Shown in pieces: positions 30,454 to 38,332 of a stretch of 41,455 bases of DNA. The DNA is taken from the NCBI GenBank assembly GCA_900554365.1, contig USGY01000013.1:1-41455 (forward strand), given 5' to 3'. Every line of letters starts with the position of its first letter. The first letter of the stretch is position 1. The DNA comes from an uncultured Clostridium sp. (GTDB taxonomy: Bacteria; Bacillota; Clostridia; TANB77; CAG-508). A program made the position numbers and the translations under genes. The notes under the pieces are model-generated. The model saw nothing but the letters and a program-made list of their open reading frames with translations. It was not told the DNA's origin and searched no databases.

Positions 30454-30520
30454 GAAAAATTTTAAAAAAGTAAGAAAAAGAGAGAAAAATAAAGAAAAAA
30501 TCATTTAAAACATAGTTAAA

Positions 30521-30537
30521 GGTCAGAAAAAGTCAAA
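30521..30537 (+). promoter_or_regulatory. CtsR box 1
   Basis: GGTCAGAAAAAGTCAAA matches the CtsR operator (two RGTCANA heptads, 10-base period). It lies just upstream of the -35 of the ctsR promoter. Confidence 0.8.
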
Positions 30538-30545
30538 AGTAGTAA

Positions 30546-30573
30546 TTGCATAAAATAATAAAATAAGTATAAT
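30546..30573 (+). promoter_or_regulatory. Promoter of the ctsR operon
   Basis: TTGCAT at 30546-30551 and TATAAT at 30568-30573, 16-base spacing, flanked on both sides by CtsR boxes. Confidence 0.75.
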
Positions 30574-30582
30574 AGTATTGTA

Positions 30583-30599
30583 AGTCAAAGAAAGTCAAG
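30583..30599 (+). promoter_or_regulatory. CtsR box 2
   Basis: AGTCAAAGAAAGTCAAG again has two RGTCAAR heptads with a 10-base period, and overlaps the predicted transcription start. Two boxes flanking one promoter imply tight self-repression of the operon. Confidence 0.8.
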
Positions 30600-30624
30600 G
30601 ACAAAAAAAGGAGGCAAATATAAG

Positions 30625-31068
30625 ATGAGAATGTCAGATGTAATAGAAGAATTCATAAAAGATATGTTCGATGACGGAGATAATGCAATAGAAATACAAA
30701 GAAATGAATTAGCAGAACATTTTAATTGTGTGCCATCGCAAATAAATTATGTAATATCTACAAGATTTAAACCATCACAAGGCTATTATGTAGAAAGTAG
30801 AAGAGGCGGAGGAGGCCATATAACAATTAAAAAAGTAAATAACGATAAAGAGGACTATCTTATGCATATTATAAATAATATAGGTAAAGATTTAACTTCT
30901 AATGAGGTTGATATATTACTTAGTGACTTTTTATCTTATAATGTTATTGATAGCAAAGAAGCAAAATTATTAAAAGTAGCAACTAGTGACAATGTACTTA
31001 AACTTTCAAAAGAAATAAAAGATGAAGTACGTGCTAGAATATTTAAAAATATGTTATTAAATTTATAA
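30625..31068 (+). CDS. ctsR: Heat-shock transcription repressor CtsR
   Basis: CtsR represses clp genes and is released by heat. The 147-residue protein starts MRMSDVIEEFIKDMFDDGD and has the winged helix with CVPSQINYVISTRFKPSQGY, the Gly-rich wing ESRRGGGGHITI that acts as thermosensor and contacts DNA, and a C-terminal dimerisation domain ending LSKEIKDEVRARIFKNMLL. Two CtsR boxes precede it, showing autoregulation. The ATG follows AAAGGAGG by 10 bases. It heads the ctsR-mcsA-mcsB-clpC operon with gaps of 13-40 bases. Confidence 0.95.
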   Translation: MRMSDVIEEFIKDMFDDGDNAIEIQRNELAEHFNCVPSQINYVISTRFKPSQGYYVESRRGGGGHITIKKVNNDKEDYLMHIINNIGKDLTSNEVDILLSDFLSYNVIDSKEAKLLKVATSDNVLKLSKEIKDEVRARIFKNMLLNL

Positions 31069-31081
31069 GGAGGAATTTAAT

Positions 31082-31684
31082 ATGTTATGTGAGAATTGTG
31101 GAAAAAGAGAAGCAAATGTTAGATATACAGAAAATATAAATGGAAGAAGAAGAGAATTAAACTTATGTGAAGAGTGCAGTCAAAAATTAGGTGTAGGTCA
31201 AATGGACTTTAGTATGCCAATAGATTTTTCTAGTTTCTTAGGAGGATTTATGGATGAACTAACAACACCAAGTTTTATGCCTATGATTAATACTTTAAAG
31301 CAAAACAAATGCAATAATTGTGGATCAACATTTGATGATATTATGAATACAGGAATGTTAGGATGTCAAGATTGCTATAATACATTTGATGATGAATTAG
31401 ATTCAATAATAAAAAAATTACAAGGATCAAATAGACATGTAGGAAGAATAGGCAAAATAATTGATAAGAAAATTGACGAAAAAGAAGGAAAAGAAAGCAA
31501 AGAAACTGATTTAAAAAATGAAACAAATAATAAAACCAAAGAAGATAAAAAGATTTTATTAAAAAGAGATTTAGAGCAAGCAATAAAAGAAGAAAGATAT
31601 GAAGATGCAGCAAAAATAAGAGATGAAATAAAAGCTTTAGAAAAAACAGATAATAAAAACAAAAAAGATGATAAATCAGAATAA
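31082..31684 (+). CDS. mcsA: McsA, zinc-finger/UVR-motif partner of McsB and ClpC
   Basis: The 200-residue protein has four CxxC pairs that can bind zinc: CENC and CEEC in the first 35 residues, CNNC and CQDC at about 80-100. A Lys/Glu-rich linker leads to a C-terminal UVR motif (RDLEQAIKEERYEDAAKIRD), shared with ClpC and UvrB. McsA activates the arginine kinase McsB and modulates CtsR and ClpC. It begins 13 bases after ctsR with AAGGAGGAA, and its end is 13 bases before mcsB. Confidence 0.93.
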   Translation: MLCENCGKREANVRYTENINGRRRELNLCEECSQKLGVGQMDFSMPIDFSSFLGGFMDELTTPSFMPMINTLKQNKCNNCGSTFDDIMNTGMLGCQDCYNTFDDELDSIIKKLQGSNRHVGRIGKIIDKKIDEKEGKESKETDLKNETNNKTKEDKKILLKRDLEQAIKEERYEDAAKIRDEIKALEKTDNKNKKDDKSE

Positions 31685-31697
31685 AGAGGTGAATTTA

Positions 31698-32705
31698 ATG
31701 AATTGGTATTTACAAAGTAACGAAAATTCAGATGTAGTAAAAAGTACAAGAATAAGATTTGCAAGAAATATAAATGGAATTGATTTCGAGCTAAATAAGC
31801 AAAATAGAGAAAATCTAGAAAATAAAATAAAAGAAAATCTATATAAAATAGGTTATGGACTAAAATTTTTAAAATTAAAAAATATGGATAACATAACCAA
31901 GAAGAGTTTAATAGAAAAAAATTTACTAAGTCCAATATTTGTAGCAGAAGAATCTCAAACAGGAAGTATTCTAATAAATGATGAAGAAAATATATGCATA
32001 ATGATAGGTGGAGAAAATCACTTAAGCATACAAGTATTTAGTGAAGGATTAGAATTAGAAAATTCATTAAATTTAGCAATAGAAATAGAAGAAAAAATCG
32101 GTGAATTTCTAGGATATTGTATTAATAAAAAATATGGATATTTAACAAGAAGTTTAAATGATGTAGGAACAGGATTAAAAGCCTCAGTAATGCTAGAATT
32201 GCCAGCACTTGCTAAAACAGGTAACTTAAATAGAGTGTTAGATACTATACGTGATTTTAATATAAATATAGATGGTGAATATGGAAAATCAACTAAAAAT
32301 GCAAAATATATTTATCAAATTTCTAACAGACAAACAATTGGAGTTACAGAAAAAGAAATTATAAATACAATAAAGGCAATAGCAACTAAGATTATTGATC
32401 AAGAAAGACAGGCAAGAAAAATATTGGCAAATGAAGGTATTGAATTAGAAGATACAATTAACAGAAGTTATGGAATATTAGAAAATTGCAAAAAAATATC
32501 TTATGATGAAGCAACTGAATTATTAACAAATGTTAAATTAGGTGTAGATCTTGGAATTTTTGATAAATTAACAGATTTACAAATAAAAAAATTGTTTCTA
32601 TATATTAAATCAGCAAATTTACAAAAGTACTATGGAGAAGAATATGACAAAATAGAACAAAATATAAAAAGAGCGGAAATAATAAAAACAATTTCACAAG
32701 GATAA
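31698..32705 (+). CDS. mcsB: McsB-family protein arginine kinase homologue with degenerate active site
   Basis: The 335-residue protein aligns along its length with McsB: STRIRFARN, SPIFVAEE, GYLT..., VGTGLKASVMLELPALAKTG, YIYQISNRQTIG, QERQARK, RSYGILENCKKISYDEA. Several catalytic positions differ. NEEDHxR has become GGENHLS (104-110, phosphate-binding Arg lost); the CPTN segment is SLND (catalytic-pocket Cys to Ser152); GTGLRAS has Lys161; and RGIYGE has become DGEYGK, changing the Arg and Glu of that loop to Asp192 and Lys197. McsB phosphorylates arginines to mark proteins for ClpCP. This version is predicted to bind partners but phosphorylate poorly or not at all. The ATG at 31698 follows AAAGAGGTG; an upstream in-frame ATG at 31668 lies inside mcsA. 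Confidence 0.88.
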   Translation: MNWYLQSNENSDVVKSTRIRFARNINGIDFELNKQNRENLENKIKENLYKIGYGLKFLKLKNMDNITKKSLIEKNLLSPIFVAEESQTGSILINDEENICIMIGGENHLSIQVFSEGLELENSLNLAIEIEEKIGEFLGYCINKKYGYLTRSLNDVGTGLKASVMLELPALAKTGNLNRVLDTIRDFNINIDGEYGKSTKNAKYIYQISNRQTIGVTEKEIINTIKAIATKIIDQERQARKILANEGIELEDTINRSYGILENCKKISYDEATELLTNVKLGVDLGIFDKLTDLQIKKLFLYIKSANLQKYYGEEYDKIEQNIKRAEIIKTISQG

Positions 32706-32744
32706 AAAGAAATCAAAATATTATAAAAAGGAGAGTGAGTTATT

Positions 32745-35204
32745 ATGATGTATAGTTTTACAAATAGAGCTAAAAAAGCAATAGATATTGCAAATGAAGT
32801 TGCAATGGAATTAGGACATAATTATATTGGAACAGAACATATTTTGTACGGCTTAATAAAAGAAGGAAGCGGAGTAGCAGCAAAAGTCCTAGAAAATCAA
32901 GGAATAGAACCAGATATGGTTATAGATAAAATTGTAGAATTAGTTGGTAATGAAACACCTGTTAATGAAACAATAGGCTTTACACCAAGAAGTAAAAGAG
33001 TAATTGAAAATGCTTTTATAGAAGCTAGAAAATTAGGATATAACTACATAGGAACAGAGCATATGTTATTAGGAATATTAAAAGAAGGAGATAGTATTGC
33101 AGCAAGAATATTAATTGAACTTAATACAAATATTCCTAAATTATATAACGAAATAGTAAAAGTAATAAATGAAGGAGAAGACTATAACGGAGATTTATCT
33201 GGTGGAAAAAACGGTAAGAAAAGAGGAAGTTATAATTCTACACCAACATTAAATCAATTTGGAGAAGATTTAACACAAAAAGCTGAAGAAGGAAAATTAG
33301 ATCCTGTTATAGGAAGAAAAGAAGAAATTGAAAGAGTAATTCAAATTTTATCAAGAAGAACAAAAAACAATCCATGCTTAATAGGTGAACCAGGTGTTGG
33401 TAAAACAGCTGCAGTTGAAGGATTAGCACAAAAAATAATATCAGGTGATGTACCAGAAATTTTAAAAGAAAAAAGAGTAGTAACATTAGACATTTCTGGA
33501 ATGATTGCAGGAAGTAAATACAGAGGAGACTTTGAAGAGAGAATAAAAAAAGCATTAGATGAAGTAAAAAAAGCAGGAGATATCATATTATTTATTGACG
33601 AAATTCATACAATTGTTGGAGCTGGTGCAGCAGAAGGTGCAATGGATGCAGCTAATATTTTAAAACCTTTATTAGCAAGAGGAGAAATCCAATTAATAGG
33701 TGCAACAACTTTAAATGAATATAGAAAATATATAGAAAAAGATGCAGCACTAGAAAGAAGATTTAGTCCTGTAACAGTAAATGAACCAAGCGAAAAAGAT
33801 ACAGTTAAAATATTAAAAGGAATTCGTGATAAATACGAAGCTCATCATGGAGTAAAAATTACAGATGAAGCTATTGAAGCAGCTGTAAAAATGTCAGTAA
33901 GATATATAAATGACAGATTTTTACCAGATAAAGCAATCGATTTAATTGATGAAGCAGCATCACGTGCTAAATTAAAAACATATACAGAACCAGATAGCTT
34001 AAAGAAAATAACTGAAGAAATTGAGGAAGTAGAAAAAAATAAAGACGAAGCAGTTCATATGCAAAAATTTGAAAAAGCAGCTGCATTAAGAGACAAACAA
34101 AAAGAATTAAAAGCTAAATATGAAAAAGAACAGAAAAAATGGAAAAATAAAAGCAATAAAGAGCTTATAAATATAACAGAGGAAAATATAGCAGAAGTAA
34201 TCAGTAGTTGGACTGGAATACCAGCAAATAAAATAACAGAAGATGAAAATGCTAGATTAAGAAATCTTGAAAAAACATTACATGAAAGAGTAATTGGACA
34301 AAATGAAGCTGTTGAAGCTGTGGCAAAAGCAATAAGAAGAAGTAGAGTTGGATTAAAAGATCCAAACAGACCAATAGGTTCATTCTTATTCTTAGGACCA
34401 ACAGGAGTAGGAAAAACAGAATTATCTAAAGCATTAGCAGAAAGCCTATTTGGTGATGAAAATGCAATGATTAGGTTAGACATGTCAGAATATATGGAAC
34501 CACATTCCGTTGCTAAATTGATAGGTTCACCTCCAGGATATGTAGGATTTGACGAAGGTGGTCAATTAACAGAAAAAATAAGAAGAAAACCATATGCAGT
34601 AATTCTATTTGATGAAATTGAAAAAGCACATCCAGATGTTATGAATATGTTACTTCAAATACTTGAAGATGGTAGATTAACAGACAGCCAAGGAAGAACC
34701 GTAAACTTTAAAAATACTGTAATAATTATGACATCAAATATTGGTGCAAGATTAATTACAGATAGAAAAACATTAGGATTTAGTAAAAATGAAACAAACA
34801 CAGAAAAAAATAATGCTATTGAAAAAGATTATGAAGAAACTAAAAAAGAAGTTATGGAAGCTTTAAAGAAAGAATTAAGACCAGAATTCATAAATCGTAT
34901 AGATGAAATAATTGTATTCCATAAATTAAATGACACTGAAATAAATCAAATTATAGATATAATGTTAAAAGAAGTAATAAATAGATTAGCTACACAAAAA
35001 ATCAAAGTAGAGTTAGAACCACAAGTAAAAGAATTAATCGCAAGTAAAGGAATTGATAAAAACTTTGGTGCAAGACCTTTAAGAAGAACAATTCAAAATG
35101 TTTTGGAAGATAGCTTAGCTGAAGAGATTTTGGATGGAGAAATTAAGAAAAATAAAGTAAACAAAATAGGTGTTAAAGATGGAAAAATTATTGTTGAAAA
35201 ATAA
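32745..35204 (+). CDS. clpC: ATP-dependent Clp protease ATP-binding subunit ClpC
   Basis: ClpC unfolds substrates and feeds them to ClpP. The 819-residue protein has two Clp_N repeats (about 1-145: TNRAKKAIDIANEVAMELGH, LGYNYIGTEHMLLGIL), AAA1 with Walker A GEPGVGKT (about 213) and Walker B ILFIDEIHTIVGAG, the middle UVR motif (MQKFEKAAALRDKQKELKAK), AAA2 with GPTGVGKTELSKAL (about 551) and VILFDEIEKAHPDV, and the C-terminal domain ending FGARPLRRTIQNVLEDSLAE. All are intact. The start is ATGATG at 32745 after AGGAGAGTGAG. As the last gene of the CtsR operon it is under heat-shock control. Confidence 0.96.
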   Translation: MMYSFTNRAKKAIDIANEVAMELGHNYIGTEHILYGLIKEGSGVAAKVLENQGIEPDMVIDKIVELVGNETPVNETIGFTPRSKRVIENAFIEARKLGYNYIGTEHMLLGILKEGDSIAARILIELNTNIPKLYNEIVKVINEGEDYNGDLSGGKNGKKRGSYNSTPTLNQFGEDLTQKAEEGKLDPVIGRKEEIERVIQILSRRTKNNPCLIGEPGVGKTAAVEGLAQKIISGDVPEILKEKRVVTLDISGMIAGSKYRGDFEERIKKALDEVKKAGDIILFIDEIHTIVGAGAAEGAMDAANILKPLLARGEIQLIGATTLNEYRKYIEKDAALERRFSPVTVNEPSEKDTVKILKGIRDKYEAHHGVKITDEAIEAAVKMSVRYINDRFLPDKAIDLIDEAASRAKLKTYTEPDSLKKITEEIEEVEKNKDEAVHMQKFEKAAALRDKQKELKAKYEKEQKKWKNKSNKELINITEENIAEVISSWTGIPANKITEDENARLRNLEKTLHERVIGQNEAVEAVAKAIRRSRVGLKDPNRPIGSFLFLGPTGVGKTELSKALAESLFGDENAMIRLDMSEYMEPHSVAKLIGSPPGYVGFDEGGQLTEKIRRKPYAVILFDEIEKAHPDVMNMLLQILEDGRLTDSQGRTVNFKNTVIIMTSNIGARLITDRKTLGFSKNETNTEKNNAIEKDYEETKKEVMEALKKELRPEFINRIDEIIVFHKLNDTEINQIIDIMLKEVINRLATQKIKVELEPQVKELIASKGIDKNFGARPLRRTIQNVLEDSLAEEILDGEIKKNKVNKIGVKDGKIIVEK

Positions 35205-35226
35205 TATTTGCTAACTATTTTGTAAA

Positions 35227-35276
35227 AAGCCCAAACTAGTAAACCCAAAATGGTTAATAGTTTGGGCTTACTTTGT
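35227..35276 (+). terminator. Terminator of the ctsR-clpC operon
   Basis: A perfect 12-bp stem (35227-35238 with 35258-35269, aagcccaaacta/tagtttgggctt) encloses a 19-base loop with its own small aaccc/ggtt pairing, followed by a T-rich stretch. Confidence 0.7.
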
Positions 35277-35296
35277 TTTAATAGCAAAAAAATTCA

Positions 35297-35325
35297 TTGT
35301 AAAAAAATGAAAATTATAATATAAT
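35297..35325 (+). promoter_or_regulatory. Promoter of prmC-whiA-hemW
   Basis: TTGTAA at 35297-35302 and TATAAT at 35320-35325 with 17-base spacing, about 28 bases before the prmC ATG. Confidence 0.65.
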
Positions 35326-35353
35326 ATGAAAAAATAAATTAGGAGGTGTGTAT

Positions 35354-36199
35354 ATGACAATAAAAGAAACGATGAGAAAGGGAATGATAAAATTAAAAAC
35401 CTCAAATGTATCAGAACCTAATTTAAAATCAAGATTAATTATGCAATATGTTTTAAATAAGCCAAGGCAGTACCTAATTGTATATGATAATCAAGTATTA
35501 ACATTAAGGGAAGAGGTAAATTACTTTAAAGCAATAAAAAGATTAACATTAGGTGAACCAATACAACATATAACACATCAACAAGAATTTATGAAATTAA
35601 ATTTTTATGTAAATGAAGATGTATTAATACCAAGACAAGATACAGAAATTTTAGTAGAAGAAGTAATAAAAATTGCTAAAAAAATAAATGCAAAAAGTAT
35701 ATTAGATATGTGTACAGGAAGCGGAGCAATAGCAGTATCACTTGCTAAATATCTCCCAAACACAGAAATAACAGCAATTGATATATCAAAAAAATCATTA
35801 GAAATAGCTAAAAAAAATGCTAAAAGTAATGAAGTTGAAAATCAGATTACATTTATAGAATCAGATTTATTTGATAAAATACCAAACGAAAAATATGATA
35901 TTATAGTATCAAATCCTCCATATATAAAAAAAGATGTTATAAAAACTTTAACAAAAGAAGTACAAAAAGAGCCTAAAATAGCTTTAGATGGTGGAATTGA
36001 TGGATTAGATTTTTATAGAAAAATAGTAAAACAAGCTGAGAATCATCTTAAATATAAAGGTTATATTTGTTTAGAAATTGGATATGACCAAAGACAAGAT
36101 GTAATAAAAATAATTAATGACGAAAGAAAATATATAAATACATATAGTAAAAAAGATTTATATGACAATGATAGAATTGTAATAACAACATTGGAGTAA
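35354..36199 (+). CDS. prmC: Release factor glutamine methyltransferase PrmC
   Basis: PrmC methylates the Gln of the GGQ motif in release factors RF1 and RF2. The 281-residue protein has an N-terminal helical domain (about 1-80), the SAM loop LDMCTGSGAIAVSLAKYLPN, the acidic EITAIDIS motif and the catalytic SNPPYIKKD. PrmC is normally followed by, or placed near, prfA; here whiA and hemW follow instead. The ATG at 35354, 7 bases after AGGAGG, is preferred over an in-frame GTG at 35348. Confidence 0.93.
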   Translation: MTIKETMRKGMIKLKTSNVSEPNLKSRLIMQYVLNKPRQYLIVYDNQVLTLREEVNYFKAIKRLTLGEPIQHITHQQEFMKLNFYVNEDVLIPRQDTEILVEEVIKIAKKINAKSILDMCTGSGAIAVSLAKYLPNTEITAIDISKKSLEIAKKNAKSNEVENQITFIESDLFDKIPNEKYDIIVSNPPYIKKDVIKTLTKEVQKEPKIALDGGIDGLDFYRKIVKQAENHLKYKGYICLEIGYDQRQDVIKIINDERKYINTYSKKDLYDNDRIVITTLE

Positions 36200-36212
36200 T
36201 AAGGAGGATTAA

Positions 36213-37091
36213 ATGTCATTTTCTTTTGATGTAAAGCAAGAATTAAATAAAAATAGTAAGCTAGTTGATAAAGAAGTTGTAAAATATGAATTAATAGGAT
36301 ATTTAATATCTAGAAATATAGAAATGTTAGATAGAAATATAATAAAATATTCAACAGAAAGTGATTATAACATAAATAGATTATCAAAATTATTAGATAA
36401 TTTAAAAATTAAGCATAATATAGAAATCACAGGAAAAAATTTCATAATAACTTTTAAAAAATCTAGTATAGAAAATATAGTAATAATAGAAAATAAAAAA
36501 ATATTTATGGACCCCAAAATACTAGAACAAAAAAACGAAAACTATTTAAGAGCCATAATAAGAGGAGTATTTTTGGGATCTGGCTCAATAAATAATCCAG
36601 AGAAAAAGTATCACTTAGAGATTGATTTTGAAAATGAAAAAAATATGAATTATGTTATAGAAATATTAAGAAAATTAGGAATTAATTCAAAACAAATGCT
36701 AATAGAAAATAAAAAATCAATATATATTAAAGAAGGCGAAGAAATATCTAAATTTCTAGCAGTTCTTGAAGCAAATAAAGCAGTTATGAAATTTGAAGAT
36801 ATCAGAGTCCAAAAAGAAATGAGAGGAAAAGTAAATAGACTTGTAAATTGTAAAACTGCAAATTTAAATAAAACTTTAAATGCATCAATAGAACAAATTG
36901 CAGCAATAAAAAAATTAAAAGAAAGCGGAAAATTTAATAAACTAAGTGATAATTTAAAAGAAATAGCAAATTTAAGAATAGAAAATCCAGATATGTCTCT
37001 TGTAGAATTAGGAAAAAAATTAAAAGTACCAGTTGGAAAGTCAGGAGTAAATTATAGATTAAAAAAAATAATGGAGATAGCAAATGAATAA
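36213..37091 (+). CDS. whiA: Sporulation/division regulator WhiA
   Basis: The 292-residue protein begins SFSFDVKQELNK and has a degenerate LAGLIDADG-homing-endonuclease fold (two halves; IRGVFLGSGSINNPEKKYHL) and a C-terminal helix-turn-helix (NPDMSLVELGKKLKVPVGKS, then GVNYRLKKI). WhiA is a conserved Gram-positive regulator tied to division and chromosome segregation. It usually sits next to rapZ and yvcK; here it is between prmC and hemW, so the usual cluster is broken up. It is preceded by AAGGAGG and its end overlaps hemW by 8 bases, indicating translational coupling. Confidence 0.93.
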   Translation: MSFSFDVKQELNKNSKLVDKEVVKYELIGYLISRNIEMLDRNIIKYSTESDYNINRLSKLLDNLKIKHNIEITGKNFIITFKKSSIENIVIIENKKIFMDPKILEQKNENYLRAIIRGVFLGSGSINNPEKKYHLEIDFENEKNMNYVIEILRKLGINSKQMLIENKKSIYIKEGEEISKFLAVLEANKAVMKFEDIRVQKEMRGKVNRLVNCKTANLNKTLNASIEQIAAIKKLKESGKFNKLSDNLKEIANLRIENPDMSLVELGKKLKVPVGKSGVNYRLKKIMEIANE

Positions 37092-38235
37092 AAAAGAATT
37101 AGGAATATATATTCATATACCATTTTGCAAGCGAAAATGCTATTATTGTGATTTTGTATCATATCCAGGAAAAATAAATTTGACCACAAAATATATAGAT
37201 GCTTTATGCAAAGAAATACAAGAATTTGATTTTAGCCAATATAATGTAACAACAATTTATATTGGTGGAGGGACACCATCATTTATTGAAAAAGAAAACA
37301 TTGAAAAGATTTTTAAAATTTTAAGAGAAAAATTAAAAAATAATGAAACAAAATTTGGAAACATGGAAATAACAATTGAAGTAAATCCTGGAACTACAGA
37401 TACTGAAAAATTAAAATTATATAAAGAAATTGGAATAAACAGATTAAGCATAGGTTTGCAATGTGTACAAGATAAATTATTAAAGCAAATAGGAAGAATT
37501 CATACATATGAACAGTTTTTAGATACATACAAAATAGCAAAAGAAGTTGGATTTAATAATATAAATGTAGATTTAATGATAGGATTACCAAATCAATCAA
37601 TACAAGATATAAAAGAAAGTTTAGATAAAATAACTAGTTTAAATCCAATACATATAAGTGTGTATTCATTAATTGTAGAAGAAGGAACTGTAATAGATAA
37701 TCTGCTTAAACAGGAAAAAATAAATTTACCAGATGAAGAATTAGAAAGAAATATGTATTGGTATGTAAAAGATTATTTGGAATTAAAAAAATATAATCAA
37801 TATGAAATATCAAATTTTTCTAAAAAAGGGTATGAATCTAAACACAATTTAAACTGTTGGAATCAAGAACAATATATTGGTTTTGGAATTGCAGCACATT
37901 CCTATATAAAAAACATTAGATTTGGAAATACAGAACAACTTGAAAAATACATAGATAATGTCGAAGCAGGAAACTTTAAATTAAACAGAAATATAGAAGA
38001 AGAGCAAACAAAAGAAGAGCAAGAAAATGAATTTATGATGTTAGGATTTAGAAAAATTGAAGGAGTAAATATTGCAAAATTCAAAGAAAAATTCGTGGAT
38101 AATCCCATATTTTTATATAAAAATCAATTGGATAAATTAGTAACAGAAGGCTTAATAGAAGTGGATTTAAACTATATTTACCTTACAAATAAAGGACTAG
38201 ATTTTGCAAATTTAGTATTTGAAGAATTTATATAA
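37084..38235 (+). CDS. hemW: Radical SAM heme chaperone HemW
   Basis: The 383-residue protein starts with IYIHIPFCKRKCYYCDF, the CxxxCxxC [4Fe-4S]/SAM motif. A Phe follows where true coproporphyrinogen dehydrogenase (HemN) has a fourth Cys, so HemW is the better call. Further motifs are TIYIGGGTPSF, NRLSIGLQ, DLMIGLPNQS and the C-terminal HemN_C-like domain (NEFMMLGFRKIEGV). HemW passes heme to respiratory proteins in Lactococcus and E. coli; in anaerobes without heme its role is unclear. It overlaps whiA by 8 bases. Its Arg in CKRKC is a CGA, the only CGA I noted in a core gene. Confidence 0.92.
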   Translation: MNKKELGIYIHIPFCKRKCYYCDFVSYPGKINLTTKYIDALCKEIQEFDFSQYNVTTIYIGGGTPSFIEKENIEKIFKILREKLKNNETKFGNMEITIEVNPGTTDTEKLKLYKEIGINRLSIGLQCVQDKLLKQIGRIHTYEQFLDTYKIAKEVGFNNINVDLMIGLPNQSIQDIKESLDKITSLNPIHISVYSLIVEEGTVIDNLLKQEKINLPDEELERNMYWYVKDYLELKKYNQYEISNFSKKGYESKHNLNCWNQEQYIGFGIAAHSYIKNIRFGNTEQLEKYIDNVEAGNFKLNRNIEEEQTKEEQENEFMMLGFRKIEGVNIAKFKEKFVDNPIFLYKNQLDKLVTEGLIEVDLNYIYLTNKGLDFANLVFEEFI

Positions 38236-38240
38236 TATTA

Positions 38241-38253
38241 GAAAAAATGTTCG
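38241..38253 (+). promoter_or_regulatory. LexA-like operator, left copy
   Basis: gaaaaaatgttcg is the exact reverse complement of the site at 38297-38309. It reads GAAA-N4-GTTC, one base away from the clostridial/Bacillus LexA half-site spacing GAAC-N4-GTTC, and lies 10 bases before the -35 of recN. Confidence 0.6.
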
Positions 38254-38262
38254 CAAAAAGTA

Positions 38263-38291
38263 TTGACAATTTTTTAAATTGAAGATACAAT
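38263..38291 (+). promoter_or_regulatory. Promoter of recN
   Basis: TTGACA at 38263-38268 and TACAAT at 38286-38291 with 17-base spacing, bracketed by the two LexA-like sites. Confidence 0.75.
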
Positions 38292-38296
38292 AATCA

Positions 38297-38309
38297 CGAA
38301 CATTTTTTC
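38297..38309 (+). promoter_or_regulatory. LexA-like operator, right copy
   Basis: cgaacattttttc (GAAC-N4-TTTC) covers the predicted transcription start of recN. Paired identical sites around an SOS-gene promoter suggest damage-inducible control. Confidence 0.6.
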
Positions 38310-38332
38310 AGTATTATTTAGGAGGATAAAAA

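Noticed and set aside
31668..31697. Longer McsB start inside mcsA
   Set aside because: ATG 31698 has AGAGGTG at good spacing and gives the normal McsB N-terminus.
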